Source of the DNA: Pelosinus propionicus DSM 13327
GTDB taxonomy: Bacteria; Bacillota; Negativicutes; DSM-13327
Assembly: GCF_900114615.1 (NCBI RefSeq)
Contig: NZ_FOTS01000007.1
Span: 62,001-126,000 of the forward strand
DNA length: 64,000 nt
Direction of reading: 5' to 3'
The first letter of the stretch is position 1, and each line of letters starts with the position of its first letter. The notes beneath the pieces are model-generated. The model was not told the origin of the DNA and did no database searches. It saw nothing but the letters and a program-made list of their open reading frames with translations. Positions 51,108-59,502 of this stretch are shown piece after piece. Made by a program: the position numbers and the translations under genes.

Positions 51108-51716
51108 ATGACATTGCCATTACGAATTATTTTTGATTTTTCTTGCCCATACTGTTACATTGCGTGGGGATATGTACAAAAGTTAAAGGAAACAGTTGAT
51201 CTGGCGGTTAACTGGATTGGCTGGGAAATACATCCTGATCTTCCAAAGGACGGCCGGATGATTCAAGATGTCGTGCCAGGTATTGTATTAAGCGAAAGGG
51301 TTGAGAAACTGAATGGCCTTGGTAAGCCGGCTGGTATTGTTCCGGGAAATAAGCTGTTTGTACCGAATACACGGTTGGCCTTGCAAGGCTTGGAATTTGC
51401 TCGTGACAATGGCAAGATGCAGGAATGGGTTGCTGAGGTTTATAAAACCAGCTATGTGTTAGATAAAAATATCGGTGATATACAGGTACTAATCGATATT
51501 GCTCGTCAGATTGGCCTGGATGCAGCGGCATTTGAGCAGGCAGTTGCAAGTGAACGTTATCTTCCAATATTGCTTGAGACTGATCAGGAATGTATGGACA
51601 AGCAGCTGGAATGGGTTCCGACTATCTTTAGTGGGCCGGAAAAGGTATTAGAAGGGGCCCTAACTTACGAGATTTTTGAAAAGGCACTAGTGGATCTAAG
51701 TCAATTGCAGCAATGA
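51108..51716 (+). CDS. DsbA family oxidoreductase (FrnE/HCCA isomerase-like)
   Basis: Thioredoxin-fold protein of 202 residues. CPYC redox motif at Cys13-Cys16, helical insertion in the middle and EWVPTIFSG near the C-terminus, the cis-Pro segment (VPT). It has no signal peptide, so it is a cytoplasmic FrnE/2-hydroxychromene-carboxylate-isomerase-like member, likely in thiol-disulfide or glutathione-like chemistry. AGGAGG upstream. Confidence 0.88.
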   Translation: MTLPLRIIFDFSCPYCYIAWGYVQKLKETVDLAVNWIGWEIHPDLPKDGRMIQDVVPGIVLSERVEKLNGLGKPAGIVPGNKLFVPNTRLALQGLEFARDNGKMQEWVAEVYKTSYVLDKNIGDIQVLIDIARQIGLDAAAFEQAVASERYLPILLETDQECMDKQLEWVPTIFSGPEKVLEGALTYEIFEKALVDLSQLQQ

Positions 51717-51787
51717 TAAGGATCTATAATAATTTCGATAGAGATACATGAAAAGACCGTTTGAAAATGTAAAAATGAAGGTGAATT

Positions 51788-52132
51788 ATGAAAGTTGCTA
51801 TATTAGTCAGAGAAGAAACCATGAAGCGTTGTACTGGAAAAGGATGCCTAAATGCTTTTTTTCAGAAAAAGGATGCATTTGCCGGCTACAAGGACGATGT
51901 TGAGCTGATCACCTTTTCTCATGCCGACGGCGATATTGACCATAAGATTGAAACAATGATCAAAAATGGTGTGGATGTGGTACATTTGTCTACCTGTATG
52001 AGGGGAAAAGCCGCTAATTATGAGGTACTGGCAAAGCGCCTGAGTGAGCACTTTGATGTCGTTGGATATACTCATGGATCAGAAGAAGGAAAGGGACAAA
52101 AAACCATTATTATAAAGAAAGCTGCTAAGTAA
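51788..52132 (+). CDS. CGGC domain protein (putative metal/thiol binding)
   Basis: Protein of 114 residues fitting the CGGC domain family: an N-terminal strand, then CTGKGCLNAFFQKKDAF and LSTCMRGKAANYEVLAKRL. These Cys residues suggest metal or cluster binding; function is unknown. It lies 71 bases after the DsbA-like gene and could be co-transcribed. Confidence 0.78.
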   Translation: MKVAILVREETMKRCTGKGCLNAFFQKKDAFAGYKDDVELITFSHADGDIDHKIETMIKNGVDVVHLSTCMRGKAANYEVLAKRLSEHFDVVGYTHGSEEGKGQKTIIIKKAAK

Positions 52133-52226
52133 AGAAAATATAAAATATTTATTTATTTCCTATCTTCGCTGCGGGCAGCAACGTTGCTCCTTTGCAGTTT
52201 TATTTTAGTTTATGTGGATAAAGCTT

Positions 52227-52255
52227 TTGACAATCTCACAGTTTTCTGATAGGAT
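52227..52255 (+). promoter_or_regulatory. SigmaA-type promoter of the MATE transporter gene
   Basis: TTGACA (52227-52232), a 17-base spacer and TAGGAT (52250-52255). It predicts a start near 52262. Confidence 0.65.
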
Positions 52256-52298
52256 AAACCAATTGTATTTGGAATCCTGTTTTTGTTGTATGGGGGGG

Positions 52299-53630
52299 AT
52301 GGCTGTGAAGCAGTTGTCATTATTTAAATTAGCCTGGCCGATATTCTTGGAATTATTTCTGATTACATTGGTCGGATTTGTAAATGTATTTATATTAAGC
52401 AAGTATGATAGTGTTGCTGCAGCAGCTGTGGAAGCGACGATTCAAATTTTATGGAATTTTCTTTTGCTATTTGCTATCATTTCCATGGGCACCTCAGTTT
52501 TAGTAGCCCAGAATGTAGGGGCGAAGCGGCCCGAAGAAATTGATAAAGTTGCTGCTGTATCGCTGCTGTTTAATGCGATTTTGGGCGGGTTGGCCAGTCT
52601 GGTGCTAGTCATCGGTGGAAAACAGATGTTGATGTTTATGGGAATTGCTGATAATTTATTATCCTACGCTCATACCTACTTGCTCTTAGCAGGTGGTTTT
52701 ATTTTTTTTGATGCGATGCTTTCGTCGGCTGATGCTATACTGAAAGGATTTGGGAAAACAAAGCAGTGTCTTGTGATTACTGCTTTAATGAATATTTTAA
52801 ATTTGATTGGATCTGTTGTATTGGGACTTGGAGTGACTGGAATTCCGGCGATGGGAGTTTATGGTGTTGGAATTGCAGCTGTTTTCAGTAAAGGAATTGC
52901 TGTGTGCTTTGCTTTGCTATATTTATTTACTAAACTGCTCAAACTTAATATTCTGCGTCATTTAGTTCAATTTCCTAAATCTCAGTTGAAACAATTATTG
53001 AAGATTGGCTTTCCGGCTGCAATGGAAAACATGTCTTATAACATGAGTCAGACAGTGCTGATGACGATCATTATTGTCCACCTGGGTGCCGATGCGTATA
53101 TTACACGCACATATGCCTGGTCCATTATAAAAATGGCTTTTTTATTCTCCTTGGCCATTGGGCAAGCCAATATTATTATGATCGGACAATTAGTAGGAGC
53201 TAAGAAATTTGATGAAGCTGAGAAGGCTGGAATGCAAAATTTCTTGATTGCCTTTGGGTCGGCATGGATCATTGGTGGGATGTTATTCTTATTTAGGTAT
53301 CAACTCATTGGAATCTTCACCACGGATACGAAGATTATCGCTCTTGGTGCTCTGATTTTTGCAATTGATGCTCTTTTAGAGCCGGGGCGAACATTTAATA
53401 TTGTTTTTATTTATGGCCTGCGGGGAGCTGGAGACGTCAATTTTCCAGTTCTGGTTGCCATACTTTCTATGTGGTCTGTTACTATCGGGCTAGGTTACTA
53501 TATGGGAGTTATTTTAGGATTTGGTTTGCCGGCGATTTGGGCTCTAATGCTTGTCGATGAATGGCTGCGGGGAATGTGTATGTTATGGCGCTGGAAAAGC
53601 GGTGTATGGAAAACCAAGGTCATGGTATAA
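52299..53630 (+). CDS. MATE family efflux transporter
   Basis: Twelve-helix multidrug/toxic-compound exporter of 443 residues. Two homologous halves; the N-terminal half has WPIFLELFLITLVGFVNVF and VAQNVGAKRPEEIDK, the C-terminal half IMIGQLVGAKKFDEAEKAG, the duplicated Q-x-x-G-A-K motif of the family. I chose ATG 52299, because a consensus promoter lies between the earlier ATG (52212) and this point; ATG 52290 is an alternative. Its last 11 bases overlap the convergent DNA-repair gene. Confidence 0.9.
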   Translation: MAVKQLSLFKLAWPIFLELFLITLVGFVNVFILSKYDSVAAAAVEATIQILWNFLLLFAIISMGTSVLVAQNVGAKRPEEIDKVAAVSLLFNAILGGLASLVLVIGGKQMLMFMGIADNLLSYAHTYLLLAGGFIFFDAMLSSADAILKGFGKTKQCLVITALMNILNLIGSVVLGLGVTGIPAMGVYGVGIAAVFSKGIAVCFALLYLFTKLLKLNILRHLVQFPKSQLKQLLKIGFPAAMENMSYNMSQTVLMTIIIVHLGADAYITRTYAWSIIKMAFLFSLAIGQANIIMIGQLVGAKKFDEAEKAGMQNFLIAFGSAWIIGGMLFLFRYQLIGIFTTDTKIIALGALIFAIDALLEPGRTFNIVFIYGLRGAGDVNFPVLVAILSMWSVTIGLGYYMGVILGFGLPAIWALMLVDEWLRGMCMLWRWKSGVWKTKVMV

Positions 53631-54423
53631 GGAACTTTGCGGTATTTTCCAGCTTCAGCAAAGACTTTTTTGATGAACTGCCGAATTCGGTCGTATATTT
53701 CCAATAACGTTTTGGCATATGACCCATACGGCATTTGGGGTTATGACGACCCTGTATTTCGATGGTATCGTAGAAGAGCTGCCATAGTGCTCTATAGGAT
53801 TGTTCCTGTTCATCTGGTTCAGGCAGTTCAAGATCGTCAATGGGAATAATGGCTGACTGGTAAGGATGATAAACTAGTGCCATGCCATGAGTTTTATCAT
53901 AAATTAAAAAACGCTCTTCTGGATAACGTTCGCAAAAATGCTGGGTCATCAGCGGCAGCACGCAATTTTTGGGCTCAATTTCAGCGACCAGAACATTGCT
54001 GAAAATGGAGAAGCGTACAAATCCTTTCAGCAGGTGGCTTTCATTATCCAAATGTTTCACAGCCTTAAAGAGGGTATGGACTGCATCATCAGCCAGCATA
54101 TCCATTACGGAACGCCCATGGCGATACCCCAAACGCAGGAATAGAAGGATGTACAGCTCTTTTTTAGGAGCACAGGTTAAGAATGCGCGCTGTATAAAAT
54201 TTAGGGCATCAAATCCCATTTTTTCTGGGATGGACGCCAGCACTCGATTTGCCTTTTGAACATCGGTCCTAATTTCTTTAGCGGCAAAGAGCAACGTCTG
54301 AGAGATATCCGGCAGAATGATTTCTGTCGGAATTTCTTTTTTATCATAGCTCTCAAATACGCAGCAGAGCAGTCCATCAAAGCTTCCGTCATAACGATAA
54401 ATCAGAGTGAATTGGTCAAGCAT
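53620..54423 (-). CDS. TIGR03915-type putative DNA repair protein
   Basis: Protein of 267 residues typical of the TIGR03915 family (DUF4130), which resembles part of the uracil-DNA glycosylase group and is nearly always next to a TIGR03916 radical-SAM gene. Features: YRYDGSFDGLLCCVFESY at the start, LFFLRLGYRHG-like middle (LLFLRLGYRHGRSVMDML) and AEIEPKNCVLPLMTQHFCERYPEERFLIYDKTHGMALVY. Its start overlaps the upstream partner gene by 22 bases. Function is predicted DNA repair or modification, unproven. Confidence 0.85.
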   Translation of the reverse strand: MLDQFTLIYRYDGSFDGLLCCVFESYDKKEIPTEIILPDISQTLLFAAKEIRTDVQKANRVLASIPEKMGFDALNFIQRAFLTCAPKKELYILLFLRLGYRHGRSVMDMLADDAVHTLFKAVKHLDNESHLLKGFVRFSIFSNVLVAEIEPKNCVLPLMTQHFCERYPEERFLIYDKTHGMALVYHPYQSAIIPIDDLELPEPDEQEQSYRALWQLFYDTIEIQGRHNPKCRMGHMPKRYWKYTTEFGSSSKKSLLKLENTAKFLIP

Positions 54424-55739
54424 CTTTGATGATCCTCCTGTGGAAATCCAGATAGTATCATGGGTGGCTGTTCGAAAAGAGAGAGCTGCTCGGCTTGGGA
54501 TTGAAGTGGGAAACTCTGGTGATACATACCCAATGTTTTTTCCGACATTAAAGATCGTAGTACTTTATCCTGGGAGATTTTTAAGCTGCCTATGACTTTA
54601 CCGCCACAGTTAATAAAATACTGTGCCCGCTTTAGTACAACTCCTAGTTTCTTAAGATCATTGAATTGGAGAGTAGCTGTGCGGCGGGCAATTACAATTC
54701 GTCTGGCACTATTGACGCCAATGCCCGGCACTCGCAGCAAGTCAGTATAGGATGCCCGGTTCACATTCATAGGAAAGAAATCCATATGATGGAGTGCCCA
54801 GTTGCATTTCGGATCTAAATAAGGATTGAAGCTTTGATGATGCTCATCCAGAAGCTCATTTGCCGTGAAACCGTAAAAACGAAGCAGCCAGTCGGCTTGA
54901 TAAAGCCTATGCTCGCGCCAAAGAGGCGGAGTTGTATCTAAAGTGGGCAGCAGGTCGTTCTCGGCCACGGGCATGTAGGCAGAAAAAAACACCCGCTTTA
55001 ATTTATATTTTTTATAAAGACCTTCTGTTAAATTTAAAATCTGAAAATCAGTGTCTGGCGTAGCACCGATAATCATTTGAGTACTCTGACCGGCAGGAAC
55101 AAACTTTGGTGCATGACGATATTTTATGATATCCGTGGAATTTTCTTGAATGCGATTTTGAATGTATTTCATAGGCGCTAAAATAGAATGCTTTGACTTG
55201 TCGGGGGCCAGCATCTGGAGACTGCTCTGGGAAGGGAGTTCAATATTTACACTCATACGATCAGTTAACATGCCTAACTGGGCAATGAGACCGCTGTCAG
55301 TGCCAGGAATGGCTTTTGCATGGATGTATCCAAAAAATCGATATTCCTCTCGCAGGATGCGCAGTGCCTCAATCATCTGCTCGGTGGTATAGTCAGGATT
55401 TTTTAACACGCCAGAACTCAAAAAAAGTCCTTCAATATAATTGCGTCGATAAAAATTGATGGTTAGTTCTGCCAATTCCCGTGGTGTAAATGACGCTCTA
55501 GGAGTATCATTTGACTTACGGTTTACACAATACTTACAATCATATGCACATGCATTGGTCATCAGTACCTTTAATAGTGAGATGCAACGCCCATCTCCTG
55601 AGAAGCTGTGGCAGATACCGCTGGCCGCTGCATTGCCAATTCCTCCGGCAGCTGCCTTTTTGTTCACTCCGCTAGAGGTACAGGCAACATCATATTTAGC
55701 TGCATCGGTCAAAATTTTCAGCTTATCAAAAACATCCAT
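54402..55739 (-). CDS. TIGR03916-type radical-SAM putative DNA modification/repair protein
   Basis: Radical-SAM enzyme of 445 residues. The cluster motif CAYDCKYC (Cys-x3-Cys-x2-Cys) binds [4Fe-4S]; YIHAKAIPG follows in the barrel. A helix-hairpin-helix near residue 340 (TDLLRVPGIGVNSARRIVIARR) provides nonspecific DNA contact. The partner gene overlaps its 3' end by 22 bases, so the two proteins are made together. The family is conserved in Firmicutes and some Proteobacteria, but the DNA lesion or modification is unknown. Confidence 0.9.
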   Translation of the reverse strand: MDVFDKLKILTDAAKYDVACTSSGVNKKAAAGGIGNAAASGICHSFSGDGRCISLLKVLMTNACAYDCKYCVNRKSNDTPRASFTPRELAELTINFYRRNYIEGLFLSSGVLKNPDYTTEQMIEALRILREEYRFFGYIHAKAIPGTDSGLIAQLGMLTDRMSVNIELPSQSSLQMLAPDKSKHSILAPMKYIQNRIQENSTDIIKYRHAPKFVPAGQSTQMIIGATPDTDFQILNLTEGLYKKYKLKRVFFSAYMPVAENDLLPTLDTTPPLWREHRLYQADWLLRFYGFTANELLDEHHQSFNPYLDPKCNWALHHMDFFPMNVNRASYTDLLRVPGIGVNSARRIVIARRTATLQFNDLKKLGVVLKRAQYFINCGGKVIGSLKISQDKVLRSLMSEKTLGMYHQSFPLQSQAEQLSLFEQPPMILSGFPQEDHQRCLTNSL

Positions 55740-55894
55740 GTGTATTAGCTCCTTTATGTGTCTTCATTACATTGTAGAACATATGTTCGATTTTTGCAAA
55801 GGAATTTTTGACCATTTAAATAGGTTCTATTCTGTGCTTTTTTATTACGAGCTGAATATATTACCATGTAAAGACTTGATATGGAGTGATTTGC

Positions 55895-56710
55895 ATGGGA
55901 TATTTTATTGAAGTCGAACCAAACGTAAACCTTTATGTAGAAGATGTCAATCCAGGAAGCTGTAAGACTATTGTATTTATACATGGTTGGCCAGCGAATC
56001 ATAGAATGTTCGAATATCAATTTGACCAGCTTCCAGCTATGGGATATCGCTGTATCGGAATTGATCTTAGAGGATTCGGCAATTCGGATAAGCCTTGGAG
56101 AGGCTATGACTACGATCAGTCAGCAGATGATATTCGATGTGTGGTTGATGCCCTTGGTTTAGAGAACTTTGTACTTGGAGGACATTCTACAGGGGGAGGC
56201 ATTGTGATTCGCTACATGGCACGTCACAATGGCTATGGGGTAGCAAAGCTTGCTCTTTTTGCAGCTGCTGCTCCAAGTTTGATTCAACGTCCATATTTTC
56301 CTCATGGCTTAAGGAAAGAAGACGTAGACAAGATGATTCAAGATACACTAAATGATCGTCCTAAAATGCTTAGGGGCTTTGGGGATATGTTTTTCTTTCA
56401 GTATGTATCCCAGCCTTTTTCAGATTGGTTCTTCCAGTTAGGACTACAAGCGGCTGGCTGGTCTACTGCTGCGGTTGCAAACTCGTGGCTAGATGAAGAA
56501 AGGCTCTTTGCCGATCTTGAAGCTATATGCGTTCCTACCTTAATTCTTCATGGTATTCATGATAGAGTATGTTTGTTTCCATTGGCTATTGCGCAGCATG
56601 AAGGAATTAAAAACTCTAAACTTGTGCCCTTCAAGTACAGCGGTCACGGACTGTTCTATGATCAGCGGGATAAATTCAATAAGGAATTAGTGCAATTTGT
56701 GGAGGAATAA
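55895..56710 (+). CDS. Alpha/beta-hydrolase (haloperoxidase/esterase type)
   Basis: Hydrolase of 271 residues. Oxyanion segment FIHGWPANHRMFEYQ, nucleophile elbow GHSTGG (Ser near 95), acid in LILHGIHDRV and catalytic His in YSGHGLFYDQ. This pattern matches non-heme chloroperoxidase-like esterases, which often hydrolyse small esters or lactones. ATG 55895 follows GGAG by eight bases. It is divergent from the radical-SAM operon; substrate unknown. Confidence 0.88.
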   Translation: MGYFIEVEPNVNLYVEDVNPGSCKTIVFIHGWPANHRMFEYQFDQLPAMGYRCIGIDLRGFGNSDKPWRGYDYDQSADDIRCVVDALGLENFVLGGHSTGGGIVIRYMARHNGYGVAKLALFAAAAPSLIQRPYFPHGLRKEDVDKMIQDTLNDRPKMLRGFGDMFFFQYVSQPFSDWFFQLGLQAAGWSTAAVANSWLDEERLFADLEAICVPTLILHGIHDRVCLFPLAIAQHEGIKNSKLVPFKYSGHGLFYDQRDKFNKELVQFVEE

Positions 56711-56744
56711 AGTTGTTCAGAAAAAGATTGCGAAGAACATTATG

Positions 56745-56785
56745 AAAAGGGTTAATTATCAAAATGATAATTAACCCTTTTCCCA
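56745..56785 (+). terminator. Palindromic hairpin after the hydrolase gene (also first copy of repeated motif)
   Basis: A perfect 17-bp stem (56745-56761 with 56765-56781) ends in TTTTC. Its core 24 bases (56749-56772) recur at 56894-56917, so it may also act as an activator site for the next operon. Confidence 0.65.
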
Positions 56786-56790
56786 AATAA

Positions 56791-56830
56791 GACTTCAAAA
56801 ATAGTTTATATAACTTTTGAAGTCCTATTT
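56791..56830 (+). terminator. Second terminator hairpin
   Basis: GACTTCAAAA (56791-56800) pairs perfectly with TTTTGAAGTC (56815-56824), followed by CTATTTTT. Confidence 0.7.
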
Positions 56831-56893
56831 TTATGGTAAAAAGAGTAGTAAATCTTTAACTTTTCTACTTTAGATGCATATGTGAGAAAAAAG

Positions 56894-56936
56894 GGGTTAA
56901 TTATCAAAATGATAATTTTTATCTTTTTGATAATTA
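56894..56936. promoter_or_regulatory. Candidate upstream activating sequences for the ygeX operon
   Basis: The 24 bases at 56894-56917 repeat 56749-56772 exactly; both contain the half-site TTAATTATCAA facing its inverse across AAA. A further inverted half-site (TTGATAATTAA) lies at about 56927-56937. They are about 75-260 bases upstream of the -24 box, the usual range for an enhancer-binding protein. Confidence 0.6.
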
Positions 56937-57008
56937 AAAAGCAAAGTTTTTTTCTAAGATGCTGCTGTTAGAGGCTGATTTTACTGCGATAATATATTTT
57001 TTGAATCA

Positions 57009-57024
57009 TGGCATGAAATTTGCA
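57009..57024 (+). promoter_or_regulatory. Sigma-54 (-24/-12) promoter of the ygeX operon
   Basis: TGGCATGAAATTTGCA agrees with the consensus TGGCACG-N4-TTGCA at all but one position, and the GG to GC distance is correct. The predicted transcript start near 57035 is 33 bases before the GTG start of ygeX. Confidence 0.8.
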
Positions 57025-57067
57025 ATTAGTAAAAGTGAGAAAAAGTATTAAAAGGAAGGTTGATATC

Positions 57068-58288
57068 GTGCTGGGAAAAATAAAGTGGGTTAACAATCTC
57101 ATGGCTAATAATAGTGAATGTAAAGCATCTGTTAGATTCTTAAATAAACAGGAAATTTATAAAGCAAATCAATTTCATATGAGCTTTCCTGGTTATGAAA
57201 AGACACCCTTGCGAAGTCTCAGTCACTTAGCCCAACTATTAGGTGTTTCAGGAATTTATGTAAAAGATGAGTCCTATCGATTTGGTTTAAATGCATTTAA
57301 GGTTCTTGGCGGTTCTTATGCTATGGCAAGATATATGGCAGAGAAATTGCAGAAAGATATTAGTGAGCTGCCTTTTGGAGAAATAACTTCTCAGAGAATC
57401 AGAGCGCAATTAGGTGATGTTACATTTGCAACGACTACCGATGGCAATCATGGGCGTGGTGTGGCATGGACTGCCCGCCAGCTTGGGCAAAAATCAGTGG
57501 TATATATGCCTAAAGGTTCTTCTCCTCGAAGGCTTGAAAATATTAGGGCAGAGGGAGCGGAAGCAAAGATCACAGATTATAATTATGATGATACGGTTCG
57601 GATGATTGCAGAAGAATCAGTAGAAAAAGGCTGGATAATGGTTCAGGATACCGCCTGGCAGGGATATGAGGATATTCCTACTTGGATTATGCAGGGATAT
57701 GGCACAATGGCAGCAGAAGCCCTAGAGCAGTTAAACGAAATTAAGATCCAGCAGCCTACACATATTTTCATACAGGCAGGAGTCGGCTCTTTAGCCGCTG
57801 CTGTACAAGGTTATTTTGCTTCTGTCTTTGCAGCAAGCAGACCTAAAACTGTTGTTGTGGAGGCTGACCAGGCAGATTGTTTATATAAGTCAGTGAAGGC
57901 TGGTGATGGCAAAGCTAGAATTGTTGGTGGCGATATGGCAACGATTATGGCAGGATTGGCTTGTGGTGAACCCAATACCATCGGCTGGAATGTGCTGCGT
58001 GATTACAGCGAAATGTTTATGTCTTGTCCTGATTGGGTTGCAGCAAAGGGAATGAGGATCTTGGCAAATCCTCTAGGCAGCGATTGGAAGGTGGTTTCGG
58101 GAGAATCTGGGGCGGTCACGACTGGCGCTTTGGTCGAACTCATGCAGAGTGAACAGCTAAAACAGGCACAAACAGCCTTGGGACTCAATAAAGACTCAAT
58201 TGTGCTGCTGTTTAGTACAGAAGGTGATACAGACCCTGATCAATATCGTAGCATTGTTTGGGATGGAGCATATCCCAGTTATAAATAA
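57068..58288 (+). CDS. ygeX: Diaminopropionate ammonia-lyase
   Basis: PLP-dependent fold-type II lyase of 406 residues that splits 2,3-diaminopropionate to pyruvate and two ammonia. Lys78 in RFGLNAFKVLGG is the predicted Schiff-base lysine; TTDGNHGRGVAW contacts the cofactor phosphate region and QDTAWQGYEDIPTWIMQGY is diagnostic of the YgeX family. Start is GTG 57068 with AAGGAAGG nine bases upstream; TTG 57020 overlaps the -12 promoter box and is excluded. First gene of a sigma-54-driven operon. Confidence 0.94.
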   Translation: MLGKIKWVNNLMANNSECKASVRFLNKQEIYKANQFHMSFPGYEKTPLRSLSHLAQLLGVSGIYVKDESYRFGLNAFKVLGGSYAMARYMAEKLQKDISELPFGEITSQRIRAQLGDVTFATTTDGNHGRGVAWTARQLGQKSVVYMPKGSSPRRLENIRAEGAEAKITDYNYDDTVRMIAEESVEKGWIMVQDTAWQGYEDIPTWIMQGYGTMAAEALEQLNEIKIQQPTHIFIQAGVGSLAAAVQGYFASVFAASRPKTVVVEADQADCLYKSVKAGDGKARIVGGDMATIMAGLACGEPNTIGWNVLRDYSEMFMSCPDWVAAKGMRILANPLGSDWKVVSGESGAVTTGALVELMQSEQLKQAQTALGLNKDSIVLLFSTEGDTDPDQYRSIVWDGAYPSYK

Positions 58289-58302
58289 AAGGAGTGAAAT
58301 TT

Positions 58303-59487
58303 ATGTTGAGCGAAGGCAGAAAAGAAGAATTAATTACACTTTGCAGTGAATTAGTCCAGCAGCAGAGCTATTCTGGTGAAGAAAATCATGTGGTGCAGCG
58401 AATTCGCAAGGCATTTCAAAAAATGGGGTTTGATGATTTTTGGGTGGATTGTTATGGAAATATTGTTGGTCATATTAAGGGAAAGCGACCAGGTAAACGG
58501 ATTTTATTTGATGGTCATATTGATACGGTGCCTGTTCCCGATGATGGAAAATGGAAGCAAGCGCCTTTTGGTGGAATATTGAAAGATGGAAAAATTTACG
58601 GTCGAGGCGCATCAGACATGAAGGGGGCCGTCAGTGCCATGATTATGGCAGCAGGATACTTTGCAATGGATACAAAGCGGGATTTTGCCGGGGATATCTA
58701 TATTGCTGGAGTAGTACATGAAGAGTGTTTTGAAGGGGTAGCTGCCCGTGAAGTAAGTGAGAGGGTGCAACCGGATTATGTAGTAATTGGGGAGGCCTCG
58801 GAACTGAATTTGAAAATAGGTCAGCGAGGGCGGGCAGAGATTGTAGTAGAAACCTATGGTAGACCTGCTCATTCTGCAAATCCACAGGCCGGAATTAATG
58901 CTGTATACAAGATGTCCAAACTAATTGACAGAATCAGAGAGCTTACCATGACCTTTCATCCTGTTTTAGGACAGGGTATTTTGGAGTTAACCGACATTAA
59001 ATCATCACCCTATCCTGGAGCATCTGTAGTACCTGATTACTGCAGAGCAACCTATGACAGAAGACTGCTGGTTGGCGAAACGCGAGAATCTGTATTAAAA
59101 CCAATATTGGATTTAATTGAAGAAATGAGTAGGGAAGATGCTGAGTTTAAAGGGACAGCCTCATATGCCGTTGGAGTTGAGAAATGTTATACGGGAACTA
59201 ACATTGAGGGCGAGAGGTTCTTCCCAGGATGGTTATATGATGAAGAAGATCAATTTATCCAAGCTGCTTTAAAAGGCATAAAAACGATGGGTATAAGTCC
59301 TGCAGTTACTCAATATTCTTTTTGTACCAATGGCAGTCATTATGCTGGTGAAGCAGGAATTAAAACAATTGGCTTTGGACCTTCACGAGAAAACTTGGCT
59401 CATACAATCGATGAATATATTGAAGTCGAACAGTTAGTGAATGTAGCAAATGGCTACTATGGGATTTTGAAAGAAGTATTGAAGTAA
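58303..59487 (+). CDS. ygeY: YgeY-type M20 metallohydrolase
   Basis: M20-family peptidase/deacylase of 394 residues. Zinc sites are seen in FDGHIDTVP, GRGASDMKGAVSAMI, HEECFEG and NGSHYAGEAGIKTIGFGP; the dimer domain spans about 180-290. YgeY proteins are found next to ygeX and selenium-linked purine genes. It may release diaminopropionate or another amino acid from an acyl or peptide conjugate. ATG 58303 follows AAAGGAG by eight bases and lies 14 bases after ygeX. Confidence 0.9.
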   Translation: MLSEGRKEELITLCSELVQQQSYSGEENHVVQRIRKAFQKMGFDDFWVDCYGNIVGHIKGKRPGKRILFDGHIDTVPVPDDGKWKQAPFGGILKDGKIYGRGASDMKGAVSAMIMAAGYFAMDTKRDFAGDIYIAGVVHEECFEGVAAREVSERVQPDYVVIGEASELNLKIGQRGRAEIVVETYGRPAHSANPQAGINAVYKMSKLIDRIRELTMTFHPVLGQGILELTDIKSSPYPGASVVPDYCRATYDRRLLVGETRESVLKPILDLIEEMSREDAEFKGTASYAVGVEKCYTGTNIEGERFFPGWLYDEEDQFIQAALKGIKTMGISPAVTQYSFCTNGSHYAGEAGIKTIGFGPSRENLAHTIDEYIEVEQLVNVANGYYGILKEVLK

Positions 59488-59502
59488 CAGGAGGTGCAAT
59501 CT

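Noticed and set aside
52212-52298. 29-residue N-terminal extension of the MATE transporter
   Set aside because: A TTGACA-17-TAGGAT promoter lies inside it, and the family normally begins near the chosen start.
57020-57067. TTG-initiated N-terminal extension of the diaminopropionate ammonia-lyase
   Set aside because: It begins inside the -12 box of the sigma-54 promoter and would lie upstream of the transcript start.
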